64,000 nucleotides of DNA from Chlorocebus sabaeus (GCF_047675955.1 NC_132912.1:17086500-17150499); one strand, 5' to 3'. Shown: positions 1 through 12,427, counted from the first letter of the stretch. The notes: generated from the letters alone by a model not told the origin. Program-made: numbers and translations.

Positions 1-742
1 CCTGAAAACATGATTTTCTCTATTGTTCGCCTGGCTCTTACATTCAGCTGCTCTTTTTCCACCAGCACCCTTCCCTCTTGACACAACTTAAATTTCTCCA
101 TTAGTTTTTTAAAAAAACCAACTCTCCACTGATTTTGATTAACCCATTGGTTACTGCCCATTTTCTCCTTATGTTACTCATTTCCGTAACTCTGGGAAAA
201 GCTCAGAAACTCCTACACCTCCTAACCACTGTGACCTTGAGTCTTCTACCACCACCCACCCCAATCCTGCTCTTTGCAGGTTATTGAAGACAGAATTCAG
301 GGGCTTTGTTGCAATCCTTATGCTCATTGGTATCCTGCATGGGATTTGATACCTTTGATCCTCTACCCTTGAATTTCAGCTTCCCTCGTGGTTTGAATGC
401 TACCACTCTCTTCTGGTTCTCTGCCGAGCACTCAGCGCACCTCCTCAGCCTCCTCTCCTCTGATCCTTCATCTGCCCCTTACATGGCAATCTTTCCCCAA
501 GAGTTGGCTTGGCCCCTTTCTCTTGATAAAATACTCCTAAAAGTGATCATACCTATTCCCACAACTTTAATAACCACCCAAATATACAGAAATCATCCTC
601 AATTGTGTATGTCCAGCTCAGATTCTATCCCAAGCACTGAACTCTTATGTCAAACTATATAATATTTAAACCCAAAAGTTTACAAGTCAAACTCACTATC
701 ATCTACTCCCTTTACCCAGTTAATGGCCTCATCATTCACCCA

Positions 743-1029
743 TTTTTTTTTTTTTTTTTGAAACAGGGTAATGCTGTCACCCAGGCTGGAGTGCAGTGGT
801 GTGATCACAGCTCACTGCAGCCTCGACCTCCCATAGTCAAGCCATCCTCCCACCTCAGCCTCCCGAGTCACTGGGAATACAGGTATATGCCACTTTGCAT
901 GGCTAATTATTTTTTCATTTTTTGCAGAGATGGGGTCCAGGCTGGTGTCAAACTCCTGAGCTCAAACAATCCTCCTGTCTTGGCCTCCCAAAGTGCTGGA
1001 GTTACAGGTATGAGCCGTCACTCCTGGCC
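743..1029 (-). mobile_element. Alu (old)
   Basis: T run at 743-759, then a reverse-complement Alu ending CACTCCTGGCC. Near-match flanks ATTCACCCA/ATTCACTCA. The many diverged sites suggest AluJ. Confidence 0.93.
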
Positions 1030-1179
1030 ATTCACTCATTCTTCAAGCAAATAGCCTCCCCTCACCCATCTCTATCACCAGCCCCACCCACTACCATGTA
1101 ATTAGCCTCTAAGTCTAGTGACGGCCACCATGACAGTTCTCCACGTGTCCCTGCAGTCTCCATGTGTCCCAAGACCACT

Positions 1180-1640
1180 GCCTACTATGAGACCTTATCA
1201 CCTCTGATCCAAGCTTTTTCCATTGCTTCCCAAACAGATGTGCTACCATCTTTCTTTTTCTCTGCCAACCCATTCTTCACACACTGCTGCCTGTTGTCAT
1301 TATGAAATACAGCTCTGAGTATGTTATTCCCGTTTTACAGAAAATTTTCACTGACTCCACACTACCTATAGGATAATGTCAAGTTCTTAGCTGGAGAGAA
1401 GAGAACTCAGATGTCTTCTGGAGCCCGTTGGTCTCCACATGCTCCCCAGCATTTGTTCACACTCCAGGGACAACACTCCCCTTTTTTATTCCCAAATGTG
1501 TGTGTACCATTACCCCATCCTTCCCTTGCAGCCTCCCCTCCTGGCCTCACTGCTGCATTTCTACTGGTGAGCCTCTGCCACTTAAATGTCACCTCCAGTG
1601 TGAAAGCTTCCCTGGCTTCCAGGCCCAAATGAGTCATGCC
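1180..1640 (+). repeat. L2-like relic
   Basis: A diverged run of L2 3'-end themes (CTACCTATAGGATAATGTCA, CACCTCCAGTGTGAAAGCTT CCCTG order). Overlapping short open frames are not genes. Confidence 0.45.
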
Positions 1641-1783
1641 GGCCATTTTCACAATGATTCCACAGCACTGAGTCCAAGGCATGCTAAATCCTAGGTGCTC
1701 TACTATAAGAAAGATTCAAAAGTAGGCTCTTCTACTTAAGAGCCTGAGGCCCAGAATTACAGATGGCAAGTCCTGACCCTGAC

Positions 1784-2264
1784 TTCTTTTTTAAAAAAAC
1801 TTGCATTTTAGGTTCAAGGGTCCATGTGCAGGTTTGCCATACAGGTAAATTGCCGTCATGGGGGTTTGGTGTACAGACTCTTTCGTCACCCAGGTAATAA
1901 GCACAGAATGTGATAGGTAGTTTTCAATCCTCTCCCTCCTCCCAGCTTCCAACCTCAAGTAGGCCCTGGTGCCTGTTGTTCCCTTCTTTGTGTCCATAGG
2001 TACTCATTGTTTAGCTCTCACTTCTAAGTGAGAACATGCAGTATTTAGTTTTCTGTTCCTGTGTTACTTCACTTAGGATTATGGCCTCCAGATCTATCCA
2101 TGTTGCTGAAAAGGACATGATCTTATTCATTTTGTGGCTGTGTTGTATTCCCTGGTGTCTATGTACCACGTTTTCGTTATCCCATCCACCTTGATGAGCA
2201 TCTAGGTTGATCACATGTCTTTGCTATTGTGGACAGTGCTCTGATGAACATAGGCATTCATGTC
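1784..2264 (-). mobile_element. L1 3'-end fragment
   Basis: The reverse complement of an L1 3' end: TTGTGTCCATAGGTACTCATTG, CTTCTAAGTGAGAACATGCAG and CTATTGTGGACAGTGCT, with the T-rich tail at the left. Confidence 0.85.
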
Positions 2265-2364
2265 TGACTCTGAATTCTAAGTGCATTTCTGCTCCTAGTA
2301 TTCCATGCTGCCTCTTCTTCCAGTCCTCATTGAATTAACCTCCCCCAAAACACTCATCAGCAGC

Positions 2365-2612
2365 AGCATCATAATGGCTAGCACAAGTGGAGAACTTCCC
2401 ATGTGACAGCAAGCAGATCATCTAAATTATCTCAAATACCTAACAATAAATTTGACCCAGGTCCTCTTATTATCCCCATTTCCATTAAGGAAACTGAAGC
2501 TGAAAGATTAACTTTCTTCCAAAGAACACTGTTAGAAAATCACAAAGTCCAGGCTCAACCCCAGATCCAGCCTATATCAGAGCTGGATTTCTTAGCTGAG
2601 GCACTATGCTGA
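2365..2612 (-). repeat. MIR relic
   Basis: Contains TTATCCCCATTTCCATTAAGG and the order of MIR in reverse complement; strongly diverged. Confidence 0.5.
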
Positions 2613-2719
2613 CTCACACTATCGGTGTAGCTCACTTTTTATTTTAATGTCTTGCCTGGGTGCTTAGAGGTATTTGCCTCTAATGTCTCTTCTGCCCACT
2701 GGCTGGGATTTTCCAACTA

Positions 2720-3178
2720 TAGTTAACCCTGGAACGACATACGTTTGAACTGCCTGGGTCCACTTAAACCCAGATTTTCTTCCGTCTCTGCCTCCCCTGA
2801 GACAGCAAGACCAGCGCCCCCACCCTCTTCCTCTCTAGCCCACTCAATGTGAAGATGATGAGGATGAAGACCTTTATGATGATCAACTTCCACTTAATAA
2901 ATAGTAAATATATTTTATCTTCTTTACAATTTTCTTGATAACGTTTTATTTTCTCTAGCTTACTTTGTTGTAAGAATACAGTATGTAATATATAAGACAT
3001 ATAAAATATCTGTTCATTGACTGTTTATGTTAATGGTAAGCCTTCTGTCTACCATAGGTATTAGTAGTTAAGTTTTGGGGGTTTGGGGGACTTGAAAGTT
3101 GTATGTAGATTTTTTACTGCACGGCAGGGGAGCGGGGGACCAACGACCCTAATCCCAGCATTGTTCAAGAGTCAACTG
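2720..3178. mobile_element. Tigger-type (TcMar) non-autonomous DNA transposon
   Basis: The left end AGTTAACCCTGGAACGAC and the right end GTTCAAGAGTCAACTG are inverted repeats, flanked by TA at 2718-2719 and 3179-3180. The internal GATGATGAGGATGAAGACC and ATGTTAATGGTAAGCCTTC segments match Tigger2-like elements as I recall them. About 459 bp. Confidence 0.8.
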
Positions 3179-3681
3179 TACTTCATACAGTATTATCTGA
3201 TTCTGACAACTTGTTTGAACTATTACATTTTATATTTTGTCTTATCTACCAGCCCAAACTCCTCCTGGCACTTAGTTTTGAGTTTATTTTCCATCTCCAT
3301 GCCTCAGACCAGATCACATTTGAGGTTTCACTTCCTGCTGTCTGTTTCCTCCTGCTGTGCTTTGTTAAGCCAAGCCCAGCTGTATGTTGAAATATGGCAG
3401 TGTTCACAGAAAACCTCGTCTGTGTGTTCGTGTCCCATGTAGGTGGAAAACTCGCCTCATGATCACAAGAGGGAAAAACCAAGCCACGCTGGCATGCTTT
3501 TGACCTAGTCGTTGGTTTGGTTACACACTTTGTATGTTAAATTCCATGGGTTATGCACTGTATCAGAGAAAAGAACACCAGGCAGATGAGGCAGGAAGCA
3601 AGTGGTAAAGTAATACCCACCATAGTCAAAACTATGAGTAGTTTTGTCTCTGGCCCATTCAAACTTCTCTTAAAGATCCTC

Positions 3682-3969
3682 TTTTTTTTGAGACAGAGTC
3701 TCGCTGTGTCGTCAGGCTGGAGGGCAGGGGCGCAATCTCGGCTCACTGCAACCTCCGCCTCCTGGGTTCAAGTGATTCTCATGCCTCAGCCTTCTGAGTA
3801 GCTGGGATTACAGGCACGCACCACCACACCCAGCTAATTTTTGTATTTTTAGTAGAGATGGGGTTTCACCATGTTGGCCAGGATGGTCTCGACCTCCTGA
3901 CCTCATGATCTGCCTGCCTCTGCCTCCCAAAGTGCTGGGATTACAGGTGTGAGCCACTGCGCCTGGGCC
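3682..3969 (-). mobile_element. Alu
   Basis: A reverse-complement full-length Alu from the T run to GCGCCTGGGCC, with good match across both arms (AluS-like). Confidence 0.95.
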
Positions 3970-4022
3970 AGACCCTTCTTTTGCTTCAATATTTATTTCA
4001 CTTTTATTCCCCCTCCCTTTTC

Positions 4023-4322
4023 TTTTTTTTTTTTTTAACAGACAGGGTCTTGCTTGTTGCCTAGGCTGAAGTGCAGTGGCAAGACCTGTGCTCATTGCAA
4101 CTCCTGCCTTCCGCCCTCAAGTGATCCTTTCACCTCAGCCTCCCAAGCAGCTGGGACTACAGTTGTGTGCCACCATGCTTGGCTAATTTTAAAAAACTCT
4201 TTTGTATAGACAAGGTCTCACTACATTGCCCAGGCTGGTCTCAAACTCCGGGGCTCAACTGATCCTCTTGCTTCATGCTCCCAAAGGGCTGAGTTTACAG
4301 GTGTTATCTGCCATACACAGCC
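4023..4322 (-). mobile_element. Alu (old)
   Basis: T run, GACAGGGTCTTGCTTGTTGCC and both arms in reverse complement; diverged, probably AluJ. It lies only 53 bp from the preceding Alu in the same orientation. Confidence 0.92.
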
Positions 4323-5207
4323 TCACCTTCATTCTTAAAGAAATTTTAGGAGAGCATAGAGTTCCTGGCTGGTAGTTTCTTTTTTTCTTTAAACTGAATA
4401 TATCACTCTATTGTCTTTAAAAAATTTTTTTTTTGCTTCCAATGCTGGTTGCAAAGTCAGCATTTAGTCTCTACTTCCTAAGAAGCAATCTGTTCCCCAC
4501 CTGCCTACTCCTCTAGCTGACTGTAACATTTTTTCTTTATCTTTGTTATTTAATTTTTAATTTTTTTAGAAAAGTATGTCATTCTATTTATCCTGCTTTG
4601 CTGTTTGGGTTCCTTCATATTCTAATTTTTTTTTTTTTTTTAGTGATGACTTCCACCAGTTTTGGAAAAATTTTAGTCAGTAGTTCTTCAAAGTTTACTT
4701 CTGTTTCATATATCTCACTTTTCCTTGTGAGACTCCAATTAAGTGTGTGTTACACATTTTCTGAGTGTCCTCTATGTGTCTTAACCTCTCATATATTTTT
4801 CATCCTTTTTTCATCCATACTTTTGTCTGAGTAGATTCTTAACTTATCTTCCAGTTCACTATTTATCTGTAGTCACTATTTCTCTCTTCATCTCTGTCTA
4901 ATCCCCCCCAAAAACCTTCTGCTGAGGTCTTAATTTTAGCTATGGTACTTACCAGTTCTCAAATTTGTAGTTGGTTCTTCTTCATATTGCAGTGTCACTT
5001 TCTATAGTATGCAGTTCCTTACTGACAGTTCTCAGTTTGACTTTTATTTCCATAAGTTGAGTAATCACAGTTGTTTAGCAAGTGTGCCAGGTAACTTTAG
5101 TATCTGGCATATTAGTGGATTTATTTCTATTGTCTCTTACTCATATCACATCTCATTTTTGTTATATTGTCCCCTCATGTACATGACTATCTTTGATAGT
5201 GTGTTGG

Positions 5208-5985
5208 TGATACACACAGGATACAGGAAAATACTGGGTAGAAGAGGGCAGTTCCCCAGCAAAGGCCTCACTCTCAAGCCTGGAAACCCATGGCCCTAAA
5301 TGGGAACAGGCATTCCTGTTTCCATGCCCAAGTTTTGCCTTTTGGCCTGCCACACCCCTCTATCCTGTACTCATATAAACCCCTAAACCCAGGCCTCACA
5401 AGTAGACAAGCAGATGAGCAGATAAGGAGAAGAGCAGTGGAGCAGAAGAGCAGTACAGCAGAGAAAGAGAGAAGAGAAGGAGCATCTGAACATTGAGAGG
5501 CGTGCAGCCAGGCTCAGTCAAACAAGAAATTAGCCATGGCACAGTGAACTCCAGGGGGAGGATCATCATCATCCCATTTCACCCCCTTTCCCGCTCCCCA
5601 TCCATCCCACTGGGAGCCATCTCCATCATCCAATAAAACCCCTGCATTCACTATCCTTCAAGTCCATGGGTGACCTGATTCTTCCTGGACACCAAACAAG
5701 AAGCTGGCTACCAAGAGGATGCTGAGCTGGTTAACACTTAAGCCATCTGAGGACGGCAGAGCTAAAAGAGCACTGTAGCATGCCCGCTACGGCTTTGGAA
5801 GTTGTAGGCACCCACCCCTAGATGCTACCATGGGGCCTGGAGTCCAAAAGCACTCGCCCTGGCTCCTGCACTCCTGTCTGCATGCTCCCCTGCCCATAAG
5901 GGGTTTGAACATGCAGCAGCCGAACAGACGAGACACACCCCTGTTGCATGTCCTGCAAGGGAGGTCAGGGAACTCTCTTATTTCA
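5208..5985 (+). repeat. Solo LTR, ERV1 type, copy 1
   Basis: Runs from TGATACACACAGG to CTCTTATTTCA, with AATAAA at 5632-5637. The likely 4-bp target repeat is TTGG/TCGG, one mismatch. It is clearly related to the copies at 9059 and 13181 (shared AAATACTGGGTAGAAGAGG, ACCTGATTCTTCCTGGA and GAGCTGGTTAACACTTAAG). The family is probably in the LTR9/HUERS-P group but I cannot fix the name. Antisense to CUBN. Short open frames inside are not genes. Confidence 0.8.
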
Positions 5986-6836
5986 TCGGCTATTACACAT
6001 GAAAAATTATAGGTAGAAATGATGTCCAGAATGCTAATATCTCTCTTTGAAGAAGATTTTAAATTGTGTTTGCTGGATGTCCAGTGCCTAGATGCAAAAG
6101 AAATACAAGATTCACTCTCATTATTTCATGGCTTCAGAGTTTGGGGATTCACTCAGGTAACTCAAACATTGAACGCAGTCTCAGTGAAGGCTGTTTTCCT
6201 TTCATTTTACCTAAGACATGAATGGCTTACCAAGACTGCCACCCTAACAAAGCTCTGGACTCAAACTTTGGTCCTCTTTGTCCTGAGAGGCTCTCAGAAG
6301 AGCTGCTAAACCTTTGTGGATCAGTATAGGCCCTGCAGGCAAAAATGGTCCCAAAGACTGGACTCACACCTCTCTCAGATATTCACTCAGAAACTTCACA
6401 CTACCTTATGAACCACTGGCTACTTTTAGAAAGATGTTTGTAAATGTCATCCAAAATTTCGAAATGGTCTTTGTCAGGAGAGTAGGTGGATGTTCTACAC
6501 CTTCAGTCTTCATGATCCTTAGCCAACTTAGACTTTGAAGACTCATTTGGATGGTTAATATACAGTGACAAATAAACTTAACTTTCATTAATAACCTAAT
6601 CTTGTAAAATATGAAATCATACCACTAAAATGGACTACTTGGAAAAACGTAAAACAACCTTTGAGTTTTCTTCAGTTAAATTTGAAAGAAACTAGCCAGT
6701 TGGAACTTGTGTAGGAAACGATCAGGAAGCTAAAATAGAAAGATCCAGTAATGAAGAGAATCTGGTTTGTATTTGAATGAAATGTTGATATATACAAATG
6801 AAAGATGAAAAACTTTTTGTTAGAAAATCAGGTAGC

Positions 6837-8926
6837 CTGGAACAAGACAAGGATGCCCTTTCTCACCACTGCTATTCAACATAGTATTGGAAGTTCTGGT
6901 CAGAGAAATCAGGCAAGAGAAAGAAATAAAGCGTATTCAAATAGAAAGAGAGGAAGTCAAATTGTCTCTGCTTGTAGATGACATGATTGTATATTTAGAA
7001 AATGCCATCGTCTCAGTCCAAAATCTTCTTAAGCTGAGAAGCAACTTCAGCAAAGTCTCAGGATACAAAATCAATGTGCAAAAATCACAAGCACTCCTAT
7101 ACACCAGTAGTAGACAGAGAGCCAAATCATGAGTGAACTCCCATTCACAATTGCTACAAAGAGAATAAAGTACCTAGGAATACAACTTGCAAAGGATGTG
7201 AAGGAGCTCTTCAAGGAGAACTATAAACCACTGCTCAAGGAAATAAGAGAGGACACAAACAAATGGAAAAACATTCGACGCTCATGGATAGGAAGAATCA
7301 ATATCATGAAAATGGCCATACTGCCCAAAGTAATTTATAGATTCAATGCTATACTATACCCATCAAGCTACCATTGACTTTCTTCACAAAATTAGAAAAA
7401 AAAAACCCTCTAAATTTCATGTGGAACAAAAAAAGAGCCTGTACAGCGAAGGCAATCCTAAGCAAAAAGAACAAAGCTGGAGACATCACATTACCTGACT
7501 TCAAACTATACTATAAGTCTACAGTAACCAAAACAGCATGGTACTGATACCAAAACAGATATACAGACCAGTGGAACAGAAGAGAGGCCTCAGAAATAAC
7601 ACCACACATCTACAACTATCTGATCTTTGACAAACCTGACAAAAACAAGAAATGGGGAAAGGATTCCCTATTTAATAAATGGTGTTGGGAAAACTGGCAA
7701 GACATATGCAGAAAAATGAAACTGGATCCCTTCCTTACACCTTATACAAAAATTAACTCAAGATGGATTAAAGACTTAAATGTAAGACCTAAAATCATAA
7801 AAACTCTAGAAGAAAACCTAGGAAATACCATTCAGGACATAGGCATGGGCAAAGACTTCATGACTTAAACACCAAGAGCAATGGCAACAAAAGCCAGAAT
7901 TGACAAATGGGATCTAATTAAACTAAAGAGCTTCAGCATAGCAAAAGAAACTATCATGAGAGTGAACAGGCAATCTACAGAATGGGAGAAAAATTTTGTA
8001 ATCTATCCATCTGACAAAGGGCTAATATCCAGAATCTACAAGGAACTTAAACAAATTCACAAGAAAAAAATTAACAACCTCATCAAAAAGTGGGCAAAGC
8101 ATATGAACAGACACTTCTCAAAAGAAGACATTTATGCAGCCAACAAACACATGAAAAAAAAGCTCACCATCATTGGTCCTTAGAGAAATGCAAATCAAAA
8201 CCACAATGAAATACCATCTCACGCCAGTTAGAATGGTGATCATTAAAAAGTCAGGAAACAACAGATGCTGGCAAGGATGTGGAGAAATAGGAATGTTTTT
8301 ACACTGTTAGTGGGACTGTAAATTAGTTCAACCATTGTGGAAGACAGTGTGGCAATTCCTCAAGGATCTAGAACCAGAAGTACCATTTGACCCAGCAATC
8401 CCATTACTGGGTATAAACCCAAAGGATTATAAATCATTCTACTATGAAGACAGATGCACACGTATGTTTACTGCAGCACTATTCACAATAGCAAAGACTT
8501 GGAACCAACCCAAATGCCCATCAATGATAGACTGGATAAAGAAAATGTGGCACATATACACCATGGAATACTATGCAGCCATAAAAAGCGATGAGCTCAT
8601 GTATTTTACAGGGACATGGATGAAGCTGGAAACCATCATTCTTAGCAAACTAACACAGGAACAAAAAAAACAAGTACCGCATATTCTCACTCATAAGTGG
8701 GAGTTGAACAATGAGAACACACGGACACAGGGAGAGGAACATCACACACCAGGGCCTGCTGGTGGGTGGGGGGCTAAGGGAGGGATAGCATTAGGAGAAA
8801 TACCTTATGCAGATGACTGGTTGATGAGTGCAACAAACCACCATGGCATGTGTATACCTATGTAACAAATCTGCAGGTTCTACACATGTGTCCCAGAACT
8901 TAAAGTATAATAATAATAATAACAAA
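6837..8926 (+). mobile_element. 5'-truncated L1 with perfect target duplications
   Basis: Covers the second part of ORF2 and the 3' UTR. Fragments of RT (SLLVDDMIVYLENA, around 6960-7010) and the ORF2 C-terminal part (8335-8865, with YTMEYYAAIKSDEL) are visible, split by stops and frameshifts. It ends in an A-rich (TAA)n tail. The identical 15-mer AGAAAATCAGGTAGC stands at 6822-6836 and 8927-8941, and the cut site fits the TTTT/AA-like preference of L1 endonuclease. It looks like an older L1PA-type copy. Antisense to CUBN. Confidence 0.93.
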
Positions 8927-9058
8927 AGAAAATCAGGTAGCTAAAAAATTTAAAAACAGAAAGAAAAAAGAAACCTTCAAAATAAAACTTCATTCACTCT
9001 TATATTAAGCATAAAGCATTAGTTTCAGGTAGGAATGCCTTAAAAGTGTTGGTAGTAG

Positions 9059-9245
9059 TGATGGGACAGGAAGCAGGAAAATGCTTGGTAGAAGAGGTTG
9101 AGGTCCCTGATGAGAGCTCCACTCTTAAGCCTGGATCTGCCGCTCAAAGTGAAAACCAATCCCTGTTTTCCCACCCAAATGTTGCCTTTTGGTTTTCCCT
9201 GCCCCCATCTGGTGCCCATAAGAACACCAAGCCCCAGACTCAGCA

Positions 9246-9283
<38 letters not shown>

Positions 9284-9925
9284 CACACACACAGAAGACA
9301 GAAGTGTCTGAATGTCAAGAGGAGAAGAAGGAGCTGGACATCGGAGACTATGGTCAGAGAGGAGTTCAGCCAAGGAAGGCTAGACTCCAGGGGAAGATTA
9401 TCTTCCTGCAACCCACTTCCTCCAACCCCTTTCAAGCTCCCCTTACTGCAGAGAGCCACTTTTATGTCTTAATAAAGTTCTCCACATTCACCACCCTTCA
9501 ATTTGTTCATGTGACCTGATTCTTCCTGGACACCGGACAAGAACTCGGGTACCAAGAGGTCAGGGTGTAAAAGGCTGTCACCCTGACCCTCCACTGAACT
9601 GGTTAACACTTAGCTGTCCATGGACAGCTAATGCTAAAAGAGCACTGATTGTAACACATGCCTTTTGGGGCTCTGGGGGTCGCAGACACCCTCTCCGAGA
9701 CGGCAGAGCTAAAAGAGCATTGTAATGTGTTTGGACGCTGCGCGGGCCATGCACAGAGCCTGCTCCCACCAGAGAGGAGGGACCAGCCAGTTCCAGGGTT
9801 CATTCACCCCGGTTCCTGCATTCATCTGTTTGTGTGCTCCCTCCTGAATTCAGCTAAGCAGCCAGGCAAATAAGCCACCCGCTTCGCAAGTCCTGTGCAG
9901 GAGTCAAGGAAACTCTCCCCTCTCA
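9059..9925 (+). repeat. Solo LTR, same family, copy 2, with CA repeat
   Basis: The most diverged of the three copies. It spans TGATGGGACAGG to CTCCCCTCTCA, with AATAAA at 9471-9476. Flanking 4-mers GTAG/GTAA differ by one base. A CA microsatellite (9246-9293) lies inside. A segment around GCAGAGCTAAAAGAGCA is partly duplicated near 9630 and 9703, which makes it longer than its relatives. Confidence 0.78.
9246..9293. repeat. (CA)n microsatellite
   Basis: About 24 CA units with one G interruption, inside solo LTR copy 2. Long His/Thr or Val/Cys runs in frames over it are artefacts of the repeat. Confidence 0.97.
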
Positions 9926-10605
9926 GTAACAGAAACTTTTTTTGTTATCTGCCCAAATCATAGCCATATTCCTTCTCCTACACTCCCGTCTCCCAACTTG
10001 TTCTATCAGAACATGGATTCGTTCAAGCAGCAAATCAAGATCTCCTGGTCTCAAGAGAAGCAGAATCCTGTGAAAATCCCAGAGGCTTAATAATAATTGA
10101 TCTAAAACATTTATGATAAATCTATTCCATGATACTTTCTGGATCTCTTTTGTAGTCAGTTCTGGCTAATGATATATCGGGGGCTTTTGTGGAAAATTTG
10201 CTTTCCTTATTAAAAGAAACACACACAAAACAGAAATAGTTAACACTATTCTTTCTTCCTTTTTTCAGAGGTAGACTCAGGTAGGACATTCAGATAAAAA
10301 CCATTGCAGCCATTTTCTGACCATGACTTCTTCATACTCTTCATACTTTTATACAATGAAAAGTCAACATGCTTATCATGGTAGAGCAGAAACTGACTTG
10401 CTAAACAAACCTTGAGATTATCTACTTCCTGATTTGCTTTTAGGTAAAACATAAATGTCCTTATATTTTAAGTTGCTAATAGTTTGGTTTCCTATGATTT
10501 GACGTTAAAAACACCCATAAGTAATACATTCACTAAATATGCTTATATGGCAGTGTTTTGACCCAGGTTTGACTGGAGACAAGGCTTGAAATTTACGTCA
10601 CTTAC

Positions 10606-10775
10606 CATAATACAAGAGTCCTGTGGTTCAAGATCAAAGTCAGTGAAGTTCAAGAGAACACGGTGATTTCTGTCAACCCGAATAACCCAAGCACAGTCCG
10701 TGTTGCTCCTGTAAGGACTGGGGTAATTTGGAGAATGAATCTCTCCACTGGGAGCCTGGAAAATCCCACCACAAC
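10606..10775 (-). CDS. CUBN: CUBN exon: first half of CUB domain 10
   Basis: A 170-bp exon with acceptor CACTTCCAG before 10775 and a strong donor GTAAGTGA after 10606. Two bases complete the split glycine, then 56 codons run from CGGIFQAPSG to QDSCIM, ending in phase 0. Cysteines at domain positions 1, 27 and 54 match the CUB pattern. N-F-T in LLNFTDF is a possible glycosylation site. D in TDFDLEPQDSC sits in the region used for calcium in many CUB domains. TDCAWV has A where I recall S in human. The exon with the other half of CUB10 is not in the window. Open frame beyond 10606 is read-through into intron. Confidence 0.96.
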
Positions 10776-11389
10776 CTGGAAGTGCAGAACACAATTATTT
10801 CATGAGAGGACTCATGGATGCATTAAAATCATCCATTACTTGGTTGTACAGATCAATACCTTACTTTACTTGACTATCAGTTTTAGTTAGTCTATGCTAA
10901 AAACACAGAAGAACTTGATATCCACATTAAGTCATTTATCCCAACAGAATAAGAAGGGATGACATGGATGATACTAAGAAAAATACTTCAAACACTTTAA
11001 ATACAGATGCCAAAAGTTATTTTTAAAAATAATTAAAAGGAAACACAAATGAAATCACGTTTTCACAAAGCCATGGAACACCGCTTCTTCACTGTCCTCT
11101 AAAAATATGGCATATTGGAAGAATAATACATTTCCTTCCAAGAATTGTGATAATCTAGTAGTGCATGCATTTAAAAATAATTTAATATCTGCCCTTTAAA
11201 AATTTAATATTCTGGATATAGTACAGTTACTTAGGTTTTTAAAAATTCCTTTGATGTTATCAGATACCTGTTACTACAATGTCTTCTCTATGACCCACCA
11301 TTTCTTGGATTTATGATAATATAAACCAATAATGAAAAAATTTGGCACCATTTTCTAATAATGGAGAATGATTTAGGGGTAATCTAAAC

Positions 11390-11391
<2 letters not shown>

Positions 11392-11425
<34 letters not shown>

Positions 11426-11444
11426 CGCACGCGCGCGTGTGTAT
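11392..11444. repeat. (TG)n and (CG)-rich alternating tract
   Basis: Fifty-three bases of strict purine-pyrimidine alternation: about 15 TG units, then GCGTGCGCACGCGCGCGTGT. This is a classic Z-DNA-prone sequence. Confidence 0.95.
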
Positions 11445-11544
11445 TTAAATTCCTACATAATTAACTTTAGGGGAGAGCTCTTATATTACCTTGGTTATGG
11501 TACTGTTGAAGAAGTGTGGCCATAAGGGAGCCTGGGATCACATA

Positions 11545-11745
11545 TGTGCTTTGACATTTTCTAGCTGTGGAACTTCGGGCAAGTCACTGACCATTCTAGG
11601 CTTTGGTGTCCACACTGGTGAGATGAGGATATGAAATGGACTTCCTTCATAGGGTGGTTGTAAGGACTAAAGGAGATCCTCATAAAATAGAAAAGTGCCT
11701 GGTACATAGTAAGCCTTCTGCAAATGTGGCTCTCTCTAGTAGTTG
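11545..11745 (+). repeat. MIR relic
   Basis: TAGCTGTGGAACTTCGGGCA, TAGGGTGGTTGTAAGGACTA and GTGCCTGGTACATAGTAAG in MIR order. Confidence 0.7.
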
Positions 11746-12252
11746 TATATGCTAACATCTATTAAACTATTTCGTGCCATAGTTTGTTATTATAGTTTAA
11801 AAATACACAACAGGTAATTTATTTAGACTACCTAAAATCTTGGGCAGAAAGTCACCATAGAGCACACAGTAATTCCTTGGGATTCACGAATTCAATGTTT
11901 GCAAGTTTGATATTTGCCAAGAATCCAAAGGTCTGAACTATGGCATGAGGTATGGAGGCTGGTTAAGAGGTACGAGCCCTTGGAGAGTGGGTCTGGCCTA
12001 TCACGCTAGTTCCGCTCTCACCATGGACTTACACACTTGCATTCTTGTTTTCACATATGTGGTGACCCTTAGGAAGTTAAACTTTATCGTGTATTTTAGG
12101 GAAGTGCACACGTCAGGTCTCAGTAGGCTTCCCTTTGGGACGTCACTAACTTATCAATCAGGGCATAGCCTTCATACGTGTTCCCAAGCATTTCACGAAA
12201 TTTAACGAAGGCTCAGTTTAAGTACTTCAGGAAATCTCCTTTTTTCACTCAC

Positions 12253-12427
12253 CTCCAGGGACTGCTTGCCATGAAGCATTGAAGCCTCTCCCATTTATAG
12301 ATAAGTCAGTCTTGAATCGAATTGCTAGCTCATTTCCAGTGCTGGACACCTGCATAGGGTTCTCAGGTGATCTCTGGGTACACAATTGGGCTATTCTGGG
12401 AGAGTGGAAATCAGGGCCTCCATAGAT
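12253..12427 (-). CDS. CUBN: CUBN exon: second half of CUB domain 9
   Basis: A 175-bp exon with acceptor GTTAG before 12427 and donor GTGAGTG after 12253. It enters in phase 0 and leaves in phase 1. The 58 codons start IYGGPDFHSPRIAQLC; C16 of the exon is domain residue 76 and pairs with C54 of the previous exon. A possible N-glycosylation site, N-A-S, lies in GRGFNASWQ. It ends WQAVPG, whose last split codon is completed by the next exon. With the 18.5 kb exon it encodes a complete CUB module of 119 codons bounded by phase-1 introns. P in AVPG is T in my memory of the human protein. Confidence 0.96.

Larger units (their letters stand above)
1..10605 (-). other. CUBN: CUBN intron 3' of the CUB10 first-half exon (partial)
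   Basis: This intron begins with GTAAGTGA at 10605 and its end lies outside the window. It holds three Alus, an L1 tail, a Tigger transposon, two solo LTRs and a truncated L1. I can assign nothing in 1-742 (the + strand 118-codon frame there has no recognisable domain), 3180-3680, 4323-5207 (T-rich, possibly a very old LINE remnant), 5986-6821 and 9926-10605. Confidence 0.9.
10776..12252 (-). other. CUBN: CUBN intron between CUB9 and CUB10 exons
   Basis: A 1,477-bp phase-1 intron. It holds an alternating purine-pyrimidine tract (11392-11444) and a MIR relic (about 11545-11745). Nothing recognisable was seen in 10776-11390 or 11750-12252. Confidence 0.9.

Noticed and set aside
8335..8865. 176-codon plus-strand open frame
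   Set aside because: It is the C-terminal part of L1 ORF2 in a truncated L1 copy, not a separate gene.
9046..9519. Plus-strand frames of 157 and 124 codons
   Set aside because: Both run through solo LTR copy 2 and its CA repeat in different frames; neither has a domain.
10543..10605. Extension of the CUB10 frame beyond the exon (VSDVNFKPCLQ)
   Set aside because: The GTAAGTGA donor at 10605 ends the exon; the added residues are intronic read-through and not cubilin.
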